38,110 nt of DNA from Loktanella sp. (GCA_020201155.1 JAIVHI010000169.1:1-38110), one strand, 5' to 3'; positions 18,936-28,058 are shown, counted from the first letter of the stretch. Program-made: numbers and translations. Notes: a model not told the origin generated them from the sequence alone.

Positions 18936-20105
18936 CTAGCGTTCCTGCATCGCCTCGGACCCGCGATAAAGCGGCTTGGTCAGATACTGCAGCACTGTCT
19001 TTTCGCCGGTGTGCAACTCGACGCTGGCCTGCATCCCCGGACGGATCGAGATGGCCTGCTGCCGCGGGGTCAAGGTTTCGAGGTCGACGGCGACGGTGAC
19101 GCGATAGTAGGGTTCGATATCGGGGCGGCTTTCGTCCTTGAACGTATCGGCCGAGACGAACTGCACCTCGCCCGGCAGGCTGCCATAGATCGTGTAGTCA
19201 TAGGCCGACAGCTTGATCGTCGCCTCCTGCCCCGGAATGACGCCCGCCACGTCCGACGGCTTGACCTGCGCCTCGATGAACAGTTCGTCGCCCAGCGGGA
19301 TGATCTGGAAAATCTCTTCGCCAGGACGGACGACACCGCCGATGGTGGTGACGGCAAGATTGTTCACGATGCCCCGCATCGGCGCGATGATCGTCGTGCG
19401 CTGCAACTGGTCGTTGGCCACACGCAGATCCTGCGCGACGGCGTTCAGCTCCTGCAGCGTTTCGGAGTAGTCGGATGCACGGTCGAGATCGACGCCCGTG
19501 ACGATCTCGTTGTAGCGGATCTCGGCGTCGGCCTGCGCCTTGCGCGCCTTGGTCACCTCGATCAAGGCCACGATATCGCGGGTCAGCATGTCCTCCATCA
19601 GGTCGAGTTCAGTCTCGGTCTCGGCCTTGACGCGGGCGGCCCCTGAGACCTTGGCGTTGTAATCGCTCTGACGCGCGGTCAGCAGGGCCAACTCGCTGTT
19701 GACGATTTGGGGCGCATGCTCGGCCATGTCGGCTGGCACCATGAAATCGGTCTCGCCCGCCATTTCAGCCTCGAGCCGCAAGCGACGGATTTCCAGTGCG
19801 ATCAACTGGTCCTGCAAATCGGCGACCGTCGTCGAGAACTGCGTATCGCGCAGACGGGCCAGCACGTCGCCCTGCTCGACGATATCCCCCTCGGCGACAA
19901 GCAGCTCGGACAGGATTCCGCCTTCGAGGTTCTGGATGATCTGCGGACGCGAAGCGCTGATCACCTCGCCCTCGGCCCGCACGATCTCGTCCAGCGGGGC
20001 GAACTTGGCCCAGACAAGAAAGAGCAGCAAAGTGGCCCCGACCAGATAGATCATCAGGCTGGGTCCGCGCATCTGGCGCTCGAATTCCATGTCCATGGTC
20101 GCCAT
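18936..20105 (-). CDS. Type I secretion periplasmic adaptor, HlyD family
   Basis: 389 residues. A short cytoplasmic tail is followed by one membrane helix (about 17-36), then EIVRAEGEVISASRPQIIQN, which begins the HlyD lipoyl-like domain. A long coiled-coil hairpin occupies about residues 95-235. The barrel region contains the second lipoyl half (RTTIIAPMRGIVNNLAV) and the HlyD-type C-terminus (LTPRQQAISIRPGMQASVEL), consistent with the HlyD rather than the AcrA group. It joins the inner-membrane ABC exporter to the TolC-type channel. The ATG overlaps the stop of the ABC gene (TGATG), with AAAGGCGG upstream. It is the last gene of the secretion locus and is intact. Confidence 0.92.
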   Translation of the reverse strand: MATMDMEFERQMRGPSLMIYLVGATLLLFLVWAKFAPLDEIVRAEGEVISASRPQIIQNLEGGILSELLVAEGDIVEQGDVLARLRDTQFSTTVADLQDQLIALEIRRLRLEAEMAGETDFMVPADMAEHAPQIVNSELALLTARQSDYNAKVSGAARVKAETETELDLMEDMLTRDIVALIEVTKARKAQADAEIRYNEIVTGVDLDRASDYSETLQELNAVAQDLRVANDQLQRTTIIAPMRGIVNNLAVTTIGGVVRPGEEIFQIIPLGDELFIEAQVKPSDVAGVIPGQEATIKLSAYDYTIYGSLPGEVQFVSADTFKDESRPDIEPYYRVTVAVDLETLTPRQQAISIRPGMQASVELHTGEKTVLQYLTKPLYRGSEAMQER

Positions 20106-21660
20106 CAGGATACCGCCTTTCGCTGGGTCATATGCGCCAGCACCTCGTCGCGCGGACCATCGACGGCAAGCCGCCCGTTCTGCAGGATCATCACGCGGTC
20201 GGTCAGTTCCATGATCGGCACACGGTGTGTCGCGATGATCGCCGTGCGCCCGTCCAGCCAGACCCGCAGGCGGTCCACCAGCGTCGTCTCGAGCGTGCTG
20301 TCCAGCGCCGCCGTCGGCTCGTCCAGCAGGCAGACCGACGGGTCCTGCAGCCACAACCGCGCCCAACCGATGGATTGGCGCTGACCGATGGACAGCCCCT
20401 CGCCCCCGTCATGGATGACAAGGTCCAACCCTTTGGGGTGGTTCGCCACGAAAGGCCCCAGCCCCGCGAAATCCAGCGCGGCCAGCAGCCGGTCGTCGTC
20501 GTTTTCCAGCAATGTCAGGTTCAGGTTGTCGCGCAGGGTCCCGGCGAACAGCCGCACCTCCTGGCTGAGAAATCCGATCGACCGGCGCAGGTCACGGGCC
20601 ATGACCTGACCCATGTCGACACCATCGATCAGCACCCGACCCGACGTGGGCCGATGCAGCCCCGACAGGATCTTGAGCAGGGTCGATTTGCCCGATCCGT
20701 TCGCACCCAGCACGGCGATGCGCTGCCCCGGCTTGATCGAGAGTGCCGGAATGTCGATGGATGCCGAAGCTTCGGGGTCGTAGGCATAGGACATCTCGCG
20801 CAGCTCGAAGCCGCCTTTCAGCGTGTCACGACGCAGGTAACCGCGATCTTCCTCCACGTCCTGTTCGGCGTCGACCACGGCATCCAGCGCTTCCAGCGCC
20901 GCCTTGACGTTGGTCCAGCGCGACAGGATGCCCGCAAGACCGTTCAGCGGCCCAAGCGTGCGCGATGTCAGGATACCGATGGCGATGATCGTCCCGATGG
21001 TGAATTCGCCCGCGAAGACCATGTAGGCCCCTGCCACGACGGTTGACACATAGGTCGCCTGTTGAACCCCCTGCGCCCAGCTTGTCAGCGTGCTGGACAG
21101 CTTGCGCTGATCGGTGGACGCCAGCGACGACAGGGCGACAAGCTCGCTCCAGTCGCGGCGAAAGCGGCCTTCGCCGCGCTGCGACTTGATCGTGTCCGCG
21201 CCATAGATCGCCTCTTGCAGCAGACGTGACTGCTTGGTGCTGGCCCCCTGCGTGGCGTGGGTCAGTGCCATCATGCGCTTTTGCACAAAGAGGCTGGGCA
21301 CCACCATCAGGATGCCGCCGATGAACAGGATCCAGACGATATTGCCACCGATGGACGCCACCAGTGCCAGAAAGAGGATGATGAAGGGAAGATCCGTCAA
21401 GGATCCGATGGTCGATGAGGTAAAGAACTCGCGGACCTGCGAAAAGTCGCGCATGGCGGCAAAGGTTTGGCTGGGCGACCGGTTCGGGTCCGCTTTCATG
21501 CCCAGAAGCCGCCCCATCAAAAGCGACTGCACCTTGAGCTCGATCCGGCGACCGGCGCTGTCCATCAGTCGCGCCCGGGCGATCCGCAGACAGGCTTCCA
21601 TCAGCATGGCGACCCCTGCACCGATGGCCAGCACCCAGAGCGTCCGCGGGCGTCTGCGCC
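20105..21660 (-). pseudogene. Type I secretion ABC exporter, C-terminal part (out of frame with its N-terminus)
   Basis: About 512 residues of homologous sequence, starting at TLWVLAIGAGVAMLMEA (from 21643), which matches the third membrane helix region of LapB/TIGR03375-type exporters. The remaining membrane domain follows, then an intact nucleotide-binding domain: Walker A AVLGANGSGKSTLL, signature EGLSIGQRQSIGWARL, Walker B SVCLLDEPTAALD, H-loop IATHR. The frame is closed upstream by TGA at 21685-21683. The natural start of this family lies about 200 residues earlier, and the matching N-terminus is found directly upstream in another frame. Translation could begin only at internal GTG/ATG codons, giving a protein without its first two membrane helices. 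Probably non-functional as drawn. Confidence 0.85.
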
Positions 21661-21947
21661 TGACCGGTGCCCAGCTGCGCTTTCAGCCCGTGGCTGTTCA
21701 ACGCTTCGGTCACCCGCTCCAGTGACAACCCGTTCCGGGCCCGCGCGGCTTCCAAAAGGTCGGCGCGTTGCAGATCGACCCCCATCAACCCTGCGAAGAC
21801 GGCGGCAAGCGTCGCGCGATCTTCCGTTTCGGCAGCAGATACGGCAGCTTGCGCGATCTCATCCTCGGACATCCTGGCCGGTTCGATCCGTGTCAGCTTG
21901 GCGCCCTTGGTCGCCTTTATGTCAAAGGCCAGTACAGGTCCGGTCAT
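21645..21947 (-). pseudogene. Type I secretion ABC exporter, N-terminal fragment (C39-like domain, truncated)
   Basis: The ATG overlaps the TolC stop as ATGA (21944-21947), the normal coupling in such operons. About 92 residues match the start of a peptidase-like (inactive C39) domain: ATLAAVFAGLMGVDLQRADL and LERVTEALNSHGLKAQL. Similarity stops near 21674, after which the frame runs on as arginine-rich shadow sequence to 20826. The remaining part of the domain and the first two membrane helices, expected to be roughly 110-130 residues, are missing before the downstream fragment begins in the +1 frame. Read as a single disrupted gene with the 20105-21660 fragment. Confidence 0.8.
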
Positions 21948-23263
21948 ATCTTGTCTCCGTCCACCAGCACGCCGCGCAGGGCAGCTATTTCCATGGCCAC
22001 ACGGGCCACCTCAAAGCGCAGGCCCGCCGCTTCGCGTTCAGCCCTCAGCCTCGTCTCGAAGATCGACACCACATCGGCGACGCCGCGCTGACCTTCGCGT
22101 TGCTGCTGGGCGTAGGTTTCGAAGTTGCGTGCGGCCTCAACCGCCAGAACCTGCGACTCTTCGGCCTGTCGCTGCAACGAGGCCAACTGCCCCTGCAGCG
22201 CCTGCAACCTGCGGTCCGCATCCTCGCTTGCCTGACCCACACGGGCGGCGGCAGAGCGTTCGGTCTCTTGCGACGCCCGCATGGACGCCCCCGTGCCAAG
22301 CCCCAGCCCGGTACCGCCGAAGGTCGCACTGGCGTCGCCGCTTTGGTTCACCGAGCCCGTCAGGCCGGGCAAAAGTCCGGCCCGTTCCGCCGCAGCCTCT
22401 GCCACCGCGCGCGAGGCTTCGGCCTCGGCCCGCAGCACGGGCAAGGGCTTTGCCGTATATTCGGCAGTCATCGGCGAGGTGCCTTCGATCCCATCGAGCG
22501 GGGCCGCCGACATCGCGGCCAGTTCGGCCATCGCCGAGGCCGCGGTTTCCCTGTCCGATGCCATTTCGGCGCGCAACTGGTTGAGTTTCTGATTGACGAT
22601 ATCGGCTTCGACACGGCTGGAGACGCCGCCGCGCACACGCTCGCCCATCACGAAGGCATAGCGCTCCATCTGGGCCATAGCGTCCTGATTGACCTTGGCT
22701 TTCGCCAGCGACTGCTGCGCGGTGAGGTAGAGGTCGAGCCCTTGCTGCACCCGCCGGTTGCTGTCTTCTGCCAACAGGACAGCAGCCACTTCCACGTCTG
22801 CCCGTGCATAGTCCCTCTCGGCCTTGCGACGCCCATTGTCGAACAGGACGGCGTCGAGCACCAAAGACGACACCACATCACCAAGCGAGGTCAGCGACAC
22901 GGTCGGCCCCAATGTCGGCAGCCAGTTGGTCGCCCGCGCCTCGGCCCGCAGGGTCGCCGCGCGCAATTCGGATTCGGCGGCACGGGCATTCGCCGCCAGA
23001 ACCGCATCTGCCACGCGCGCATAGGGACCGTCGGTCAGGACCGACCGGCGGGCCAGAAGGCTTGTCATGATGTCGGAATTGGTCCCGTCTTCCATCGCAG
23101 GATCAAGTGCGGCTTGCGTGCCTGCCGCGAAAGGCTCTGCACTTCGGCTGACCTCCGGGTCGTTCTGCCATGGCATTGATGGCATCTGCGGAACACAGGC
23201 CGTCAAAGCCCATGCCGCGCCCACCACGCAAGCCCGTCTTACTCTACTCTGCCCACTTATCAC
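21944..23263 (-). CDS. TolC-family outer membrane protein of the type I secretion system
   Basis: 439 residues from GTG 23263; a TTG at 23302 would add 13 residues but lies inside a strong hairpin. The N-terminus is a lipoprotein-like signal: RVRR, a hydrophobic core and the lipobox LTAC. The protein then shows the two long helical repeats of TolC/LapE proteins, with LPTLGPTVSLTSLGDVVSS and, in the second half, LPGLTGSVNQSGDASATFGG at equivalent positions, each followed by long Ala/Glu-rich helices. GQRGVADVVSIFETRLRAE is the conserved late helix. It provides the outer-membrane channel for export of the adhesin encoded just upstream. Its stop overlaps the ABC start by 4 bp. Confidence 0.87.
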   Translation of the reverse strand: MISGQSRVRRACVVGAAWALTACVPQMPSMPWQNDPEVSRSAEPFAAGTQAALDPAMEDGTNSDIMTSLLARRSVLTDGPYARVADAVLAANARAAESELRAATLRAEARATNWLPTLGPTVSLTSLGDVVSSLVLDAVLFDNGRRKAERDYARADVEVAAVLLAEDSNRRVQQGLDLYLTAQQSLAKAKVNQDAMAQMERYAFVMGERVRGGVSSRVEADIVNQKLNQLRAEMASDRETAASAMAELAAMSAAPLDGIEGTSPMTAEYTAKPLPVLRAEAEASRAVAEAAAERAGLLPGLTGSVNQSGDASATFGGTGLGLGTGASMRASQETERSAAARVGQASEDADRRLQALQGQLASLQRQAEESQVLAVEAARNFETYAQQQREGQRGVADVVSIFETRLRAEREAAGLRFEVARVAMEIAALRGVLVDGDKI

Positions 23264-23298
23264 CGCTGTCCCCGCGCGTTTATTATCGTCTTTGGGGA

Positions 23299-23329
23299 TC
23301 AAAGCGCCGCTGCCTCAGCCGCGCTTTGA
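23299..23329 (-). terminator. Strong hairpin between adhesin and tolC-like gene
   Basis: TCAAAGCGC-C-GCTG and CAGC-C-GCGCTTTGA are inverted copies forming 13 base pairs with one C-C (or G-G) mismatch and a 3-nt loop. It lies 17 bp after the adhesin stop (23347-23349) and covers the TTG codon that would extend the TolC-family protein. On the minus strand the stem ends in CTTTGAT without a long T-run. A partial terminator or processing site that makes more adhesin mRNA than exporter mRNA is the likely role. Confidence 0.6.
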
Positions 23330-23346
23330 CTGTCTTTCAAGTCCGC

Positions 23347-26151
23347 TCACATGACGGGGTTGTTAGGATTGAAGAGAATATCCTCATCGAGGATCAACTG
23401 GCCACCGTTGGTACCCACCTCGTAGACATCGTAAGTGCGTCCATCGATGACGGTTGATCCGGCGTTGGTAGCGTCCTCGGTCAACGTGATCCTGTCGTCG
23501 CTGCCACCGTGGATCACGAGGATATTGTCGTTGTCCGACATGGCTTCGAGATCGGCGGCAGACAGGGTAATCTCGCTATTCTCGGCAAAGTCCAAGTCAA
23601 TCGCGCCAATGTTGAAACCATCCAAGGCGCCTGACGTCACATCGATTTTGGAACTTGAAACATCGTCGACCGCGAAAAGCGTGGAATTCGAGTTTCCGGC
23701 GGCATCCGTATCCGTCACGACGATGTGGCTTCCATCTGAAACCTTGTCGTCGTCGAAGTAGTAGCGCACATGCTCGTTGTTTTTCACGACATCGTAGGTC
23801 GTGCGCATCTGTGCGGCCTGATCGCCACCGTCCACATATTGGTGCAGCGTCACGCTGTCCGGCGATTCAACGGTATTGGCAATACCAACTTCGGACACGT
23901 CAGGGTTGATGTTGCCACCAGCCTTGTCTTCCCAATATCCGAGGGTATTCGGCGCATCGGGAATATCCGTGTCCACCTCGAAGGTATCGGTGATGGTCGC
24001 AACGTTCCCCGCGCGATCCGTCGCCATGATTTCGACGCCGCTTTCGTAGGTTCCCGTGGGGATTTCCGAAGCATCGAAACTGACCGTCCAGTTGCCCTGC
24101 GCGTCCACATCCGCCTCGCGGGTGGTCTTCTCGAACTTGACCATGACGGTCGAGCCTGCCTCGACCACGCCCGAAAAGCTGAGCCCTTGCGAAGCTTCTG
24201 CCGCGTTCACGATATCATCGCCAGCGACCTTGCCCGATGTGGACTCCAGACGGTTCACGTAGGTGTCGAACTCCACCATACCCGTGTCGCTGTCGACATT
24301 ACCTGCGGCGTCCCGGGCCGTCACTTTCACTTCGTGCTTCTCTTCGATCCGGCCTTTCGGAAGGTCAGAGGCATCGTAGTCGAGCGACCATGTGCCGCTG
24401 TCATCTGCTTCGAAATGCCGGACTTTACCCAGAAAATCGACCGAGACCTGAGCGCCGGGGTCCACGGTGCCGGACAGGGTGACCCCATCCTCGCGTTCGA
24501 CCATATTGACGACCGCGTCGGGCTTGGCACCCCCTGCATCCACGGTGCTCGTATCGACAGTGACGTCGATCTCGGTGTCGATGATGACCGTCCCGCTTGC
24601 GGTGGCCGTGTTGCCGGCGGCATCTGTGGAAACGGCGTTCACTGTCGCGTCATAATCGCCGGTAGGCACCTCATGGCGCGGGAAGGTCACTTCCCACTTG
24701 CCGTCGCCATCGGCCTGGACCGTATGCGTGTAGCTCCCCATCGTCACTTCGACGGATGCATTCGCCTCGGCCACGCCGTTCACATAGACGCCTTCCGGAT
24801 GCTCTTGATGGTTGACCGTTCCATCGCCACCGGCCTTCGAGGTGTCGATCGTCAGAGACGTGACCGTATCGACGTGAACCGTATCCATGGTCGAGGCGGT
24901 GTTGCCGAACCGATCGGTCGCCTGCACCGTGATGTCCAGATCGTATTCGCCCTGTTCCAGATCGCCTGCGGGCACATCCACTGTCCAGGTCGTCCCCGTG
25001 ACCGTGGCGTCGTAGCGACTGCCGGCGAAGCTGACGACAACGGAGGCACCCGCCTCGGTCGTGCCGGTCAGGACAACACCGTCGCTTTCCTCGTCGAAGT
25101 TGACGGTCCCGTCCGTCTCGACCGTCGAGGCGTCGAAGGTCACCGTGGTCGTCGTGTCCAGCACAAGGGTGTCGGTTGTCGTGGCGGTGCCGTCTTCGTT
25201 GGATACCGTGACCGTGACGTCGGATTCGTACTCGCCCCCCGGAACATCGGACTTTGGGAACGTGACCGTCCATTCGCCGTTCTCGTCGACCTCGATGTCC
25301 TGCTCTGCATCACCGATCGTGATGGTTCCGGTGGCACCGGGCGTTCCGGTGCCCGAAATATCGACGCCGTCATCATGGTCTTCTTCGTTCACCGTGTGAC
25401 CGACCGATTTGACTCCTGATGTGATCGACACTTCAGGCCCCGTCTGATCAGAGTCCGAATTGCCCTCGCCCTCAGGATCGCCCTCGCCCTCAGGATCTTC
25501 CTCGTCGTCAGGATCGCCCTCGTCGTCATCGGGTGTGGGCCTGTCCGATTCTGTAGATACGTCGGGATCCGTCACACCGTCGCCATCGCTTGCAACAACG
25601 GGATCGGAGTTGTCGTCTCCCTCATCGCCTGCACCGCCGAGAAGAAGTGCGCCACCGGCGGCGGCAACGCCCGCACCCACACCGCCAAGACCGCTCATGC
25701 CGCTCAGCAAAGGCACGCCCAGCATCGTCGCATCCACACCGTCGTTCGTGACCCCGGCAATGGCCAGAGCCCCGTCATCCGTAAAGTAAAGCGCGTCGTC
25801 GGGGCTCCATTTTCCGAAGCTTTCCACGTCGGAGTATTGGGCCAGCAAAAGGTTGCCATCCCCCGCCAGAAGCTCGACCTCGGCAAGCTGGCCGGACGCC
25901 GACAGAAAGAGCCTGTTCAATGCTGTTCCGTCAGGGCCGAAGAAGCCTTCGATCGTCAGGACCTGGCCGTCGACCAGCGTGATCTGCAGAGCTTCACCGC
26001 TGCGCATGTAGGAAATGACACTGCTGCGTTGCAGATTGAGCGAGATGTCCTGCCCCGCTCCCGCGGCGAAGGAGTTGTTGGACGCTCCCGAAAAGGTGCC
26101 CGAGTTAACAGTGCCCGCACCATCGCGAGCAACGAAATCAATCGTTGACAT
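23347..26151 (-). CDS. Large secreted adhesin, BapA-like, with Ig-like repeats
   Basis: 934 residues, very acidic. Residues 1-140 resemble the N-terminal domain of BapA-type adhesins. A Gly/Ala-rich hydrophobic segment follows (about 144-173), then an Asp/Glu linker (174-237). Next come five Ig-like repeats of about 100 residues (238-332, 333-429, 430-526, 527-629, 630-729) and a divergent sixth to about 829. Repeats share the pattern NGEWTVTF...G.Y...V...DRAGN...DT. The C-terminal 85 residues (ITLSAADLEAMSDNDNILVI through GGQLILDEDILF) look like a type I secretion signal region. There is no clear RTX nonapeptide array. ATG 26151 follows GGCGGAG. It is exported by the genes downstream and presumably mediates attachment or biofilm formation. 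Confidence 0.85.
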   Translation of the reverse strand: MSTIDFVARDGAGTVNSGTFSGASNNSFAAGAGQDISLNLQRSSVISYMRSGEALQITLVDGQVLTIEGFFGPDGTALNRLFLSASGQLAEVELLAGDGNLLLAQYSDVESFGKWSPDDALYFTDDGALAIAGVTNDGVDATMLGVPLLSGMSGLGGVGAGVAAAGGALLLGGAGDEGDDNSDPVVASDGDGVTDPDVSTESDRPTPDDDEGDPDDEEDPEGEGDPEGEGNSDSDQTGPEVSITSGVKSVGHTVNEEDHDDGVDISGTGTPGATGTITIGDAEQDIEVDENGEWTVTFPKSDVPGGEYESDVTVTVSNEDGTATTTDTLVLDTTTTVTFDASTVETDGTVNFDEESDGVVLTGTTEAGASVVVSFAGSRYDATVTGTTWTVDVPAGDLEQGEYDLDITVQATDRFGNTASTMDTVHVDTVTSLTIDTSKAGGDGTVNHQEHPEGVYVNGVAEANASVEVTMGSYTHTVQADGDGKWEVTFPRHEVPTGDYDATVNAVSTDAAGNTATASGTVIIDTEIDVTVDTSTVDAGGAKPDAVVNMVEREDGVTLSGTVDPGAQVSVDFLGKVRHFEADDSGTWSLDYDASDLPKGRIEEKHEVKVTARDAAGNVDSDTGMVEFDTYVNRLESTSGKVAGDDIVNAAEASQGLSFSGVVEAGSTVMVKFEKTTREADVDAQGNWTVSFDASEIPTGTYESGVEIMATDRAGNVATITDTFEVDTDIPDAPNTLGYWEDKAGGNINPDVSEVGIANTVESPDSVTLHQYVDGGDQAAQMRTTYDVVKNNEHVRYYFDDDKVSDGSHIVVTDTDAAGNSNSTLFAVDDVSSSKIDVTSGALDGFNIGAIDLDFAENSEITLSAADLEAMSDNDNILVIHGGSDDRITLTEDATNAGSTVIDGRTYDVYEVGTNGGQLILDEDILFNPNNPVM
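25463..25534 (-). repeat. Four tandem 18-bp units in the acidic linker of the adhesin
   Basis: Units start at 25463, 25481, 25499 and 25517. The first two differ at one base (CCCTCGCCCTCAGGATCG); the third and fourth are more diverged. They encode DPEGEG and DPDDEE-type acidic hexapeptides. Such arrays can change copy number by slippage in whole codons, altering linker length without breaking the frame. Confidence 0.75.
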
Positions 26152-26308
26152 AATACTACTCCGCCTCAATGCGCGCCCGATTTTTGTCCGGATCACGTCA
26201 GTTTTCTTTGAGAGGACAATACCGAAGCGAATCGGGGTCGCATAGACGAAAAATGACCCAAGGCGAAACCGTGGCTAAAATGCGGCGGGGTCGGAACGTT
26301 TTTTGGAT
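26152..26308 (-). promoter_or_regulatory. Upstream region of the adhesin/type I secretion operon
   Basis: 157 bp between the YihY-type gene end and the adhesin start, both on the minus strand. It has several A/T runs but no -35/-10 pair with good spacing was found by eye, and no clear terminator hairpin for the upstream gene. The secretion operon promoter should lie here unless it is transcribed from the YihY gene. Confidence 0.3.
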
Positions 26309-27166
26309 TTAGTCTTCTTCGTCAGCGTGTTGTCCGGTGACTTCGCCATGCACCTTGAGGTTCAAAGCAGCCCCCAGAAGGATCAGAAAGGCCGTGATGT
26401 AGAGCCACAAGAGCATGCCGATCACCGCACCGATCGATCCGTAAACCTCGTTGTAGCGGCCGAAGTTGCCCAGATAGTAGGACAGTGCGGCACTCGCGAT
26501 GATCCACAGAAAGATGGCTGTGCCCGCCCCGACCGTGAACCACCGCAGCCGCGCGCCCCGTTGATTGGGGCCAAAGCGGTAAAGCAGCGACAGGGCCGCA
26601 TAAAGGACGGCCAGCGCCACCAGCCAACGCACCGCTTCCAGCAGGTTGGCAGAAAACTCGGTGATCGGCAGAAGACGAAGCACGAAGGGCGCGATAATGA
26701 CAGCGAGCAAGGCCACGATAGCCAGCACGACCAGACAGAGTGTCAGCGTCAGCGCGACAACGACCTGTTTGAACCCGTTGCGCTGGGGGCATTGCGCAAT
26801 CGCGTTCAGCCCGCCCATCAGCCCCGCCACACCGGCCCGCGCCGCCCATAGCGCGATGCCCAACGAGACGACCGATGTCCAACCCAGCGTATCCGTCCGC
26901 GCGTCAAGAAGGCGGGTCATCTGGTTGTTGAACAGGACAAAGGTTTCAGCCGGTATGATTTCCTCCATCACGGCCAGCTGTTCGACAACGACCTGCGGGT
27001 CGGCAACGAGCCCGAACAAAGAAATGATCGCGGCAATGGCCGGGAAGATCGCGAACATCCCGAAAAAGGCGACACCGGCGGCGATGACGCTGATGTAGCG
27101 TTCCGCCGCAGTGATCCAGACGTCCATGATGAAACGATAGGTGCGCAGGTAGATAGGGTCTTGCAT
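26309..27166 (-). CDS. YihY/BrkB (virulence factor BrkB) family inner membrane protein
   Basis: 285 residues with six predicted membrane helices. The N-terminal amphipathic region is followed by SVIAAGVAFFGMFAIFPAIAA, the hallmark of the YihY family. The helix pair IASAALSYYLGNFGRYNEVYGSIGAVIGMLLWLY is the equally characteristic late segment, with the Y-G-S-x-G-x-x-x-x-x-x-x-W motif. The ATG at 27166 is preferred over the GTG at 27175 because GGGAGA lies 10 nt upstream of the ATG and only 3 nt from the GTG. The function of the family is unsettled; the name ribonuclease BN is a historical error for it. Confidence 0.88.
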   Translation of the reverse strand: MQDPIYLRTYRFIMDVWITAAERYISVIAAGVAFFGMFAIFPAIAAIISLFGLVADPQVVVEQLAVMEEIIPAETFVLFNNQMTRLLDARTDTLGWTSVVSLGIALWAARAGVAGLMGGLNAIAQCPQRNGFKQVVVALTLTLCLVVLAIVALLAVIIAPFVLRLLPITEFSANLLEAVRWLVALAVLYAALSLLYRFGPNQRGARLRWFTVGAGTAIFLWIIASAALSYYLGNFGRYNEVYGSIGAVIGMLLWLYITAFLILLGAALNLKVHGEVTGQHADEED

Positions 27167-27329
27167 GAAGGGCACGTCTCCCAGTTCACCGGCCTAGGTA
27201 GAACGACATCCAGCAAAAGGCCAGTGACCGGCAATCGCGCAAAACGGTATCGGCGGGGCGCACTGCTTGCATTGAACTCTGTGCCGGGTCAAAGACGCAG
27301 CTGCGCGTCAACCCCGAAAGGTATCAAGG

Positions 27330-27965
27330 ATGCAAGACATCACGATGGAAGTGAACGAGCTTGCCGACCGCATCCACGAGATGCGGCAGGACAAGGACCG
27401 TCTGCTGGTCGCAGTGACGGGAGCCCCGGCAAGCGGCAAGTCGACACTGGCCGCCGAGGTCTCGCGGCGCCTGACCTTGCAGAAGGTGCCGAATACGCTG
27501 GTGCCGATGGACGGCTTTCACCTTGATAACGACATCCTTGATGCCCGCGACCTGCGTCAGCGCAAGGGCGCGCCGGAAACCTTTGACGTTCATGGATTCT
27601 TGCGCACCATCGCGGCGTTGCGGGCACAAGAGGACGTCGTGGTGCCCCGGTTCGACCGCACGCGGGATATCGCCATCGCGGGTGCCGTCCACGTGTCCCC
27701 GCGCACACCGGTGGTGCTGGTCGAGGGCAATTACCTGATGTTCGATGAAGACCCGTGGCGCGATCTGGCCAGCCAGTGGGATTTGACCGCACGCATCGCC
27801 ACGCCGCTGCCGGAACTGCGCGCGCGACTGATCCAGCGCTGGCTGTCGCACAATTTCAGCCGTGCCGCAGCGACCCGCCGCGCCGAAAGCAACGACATCC
27901 CCAATGCCCACCGTGTCGCCGACAAAGCGCTCCCCTGCGACATGACGTTCGGGGCCGATGGCTAG
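27330..27965 (+). CDS. P-loop nucleoside/sugar kinase of the uridine kinase/phosphoribulokinase superfamily
   Basis: 211 residues. Walker A is VTGAPASGKSTLAAEV (about residues 29-44). PMDGFHLDNDIL is the substrate-binding loop, KGAPETFDVHGFL is the lid region, and VLVEGNYLM is the Walker B-like strand. This matches the cytoplasmic uridine-kinase-like group, several of whose alphaproteobacterial members are encoded with sugar transporters, but here no sugar transporter is adjacent, so the acceptor is unknown. GAAAGG lies 8 nt before the ATG. It is divergent from the YihY gene and 93 bp upstream of pqiA in the same direction. Confidence 0.82.
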   Translation: MQDITMEVNELADRIHEMRQDKDRLLVAVTGAPASGKSTLAAEVSRRLTLQKVPNTLVPMDGFHLDNDILDARDLRQRKGAPETFDVHGFLRTIAALRAQEDVVVPRFDRTRDIAIAGAVHVSPRTPVVLVEGNYLMFDEDPWRDLASQWDLTARIATPLPELRARLIQRWLSHNFSRAAATRRAESNDIPNAHRVADKALPCDMTFGADG

Positions 27966-28058
27966 GGTCATCACATCTGCGATTGAACAGTGGCACCCCG
28001 CCGCGCAAGAGGATAACCTGCCGGAACCATTGCACCAAACCGGAGCGCGCGTCCCGCG

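Noticed and set aside
21640-21680. Programmed ribosomal frameshift in the exporter ABC gene
   Set aside because: No slippery heptamer or downstream structure was seen and, decisively, conserved protein sequence is missing at the junction; slippage alone would not restore a complete protein.
23500-23640. RTX calcium-binding repeats at the adhesin C-terminus
   Set aside because: Only one loosely similar stretch (HGGSDDRITL); no array of GGxGxDxxx nonapeptides.
23770-25419. Plus-strand frame of 549 codons opposite the adhesin repeats
   Set aside because: Its apparent internal repetition is only the reflection of the Ig repeats on the other strand.
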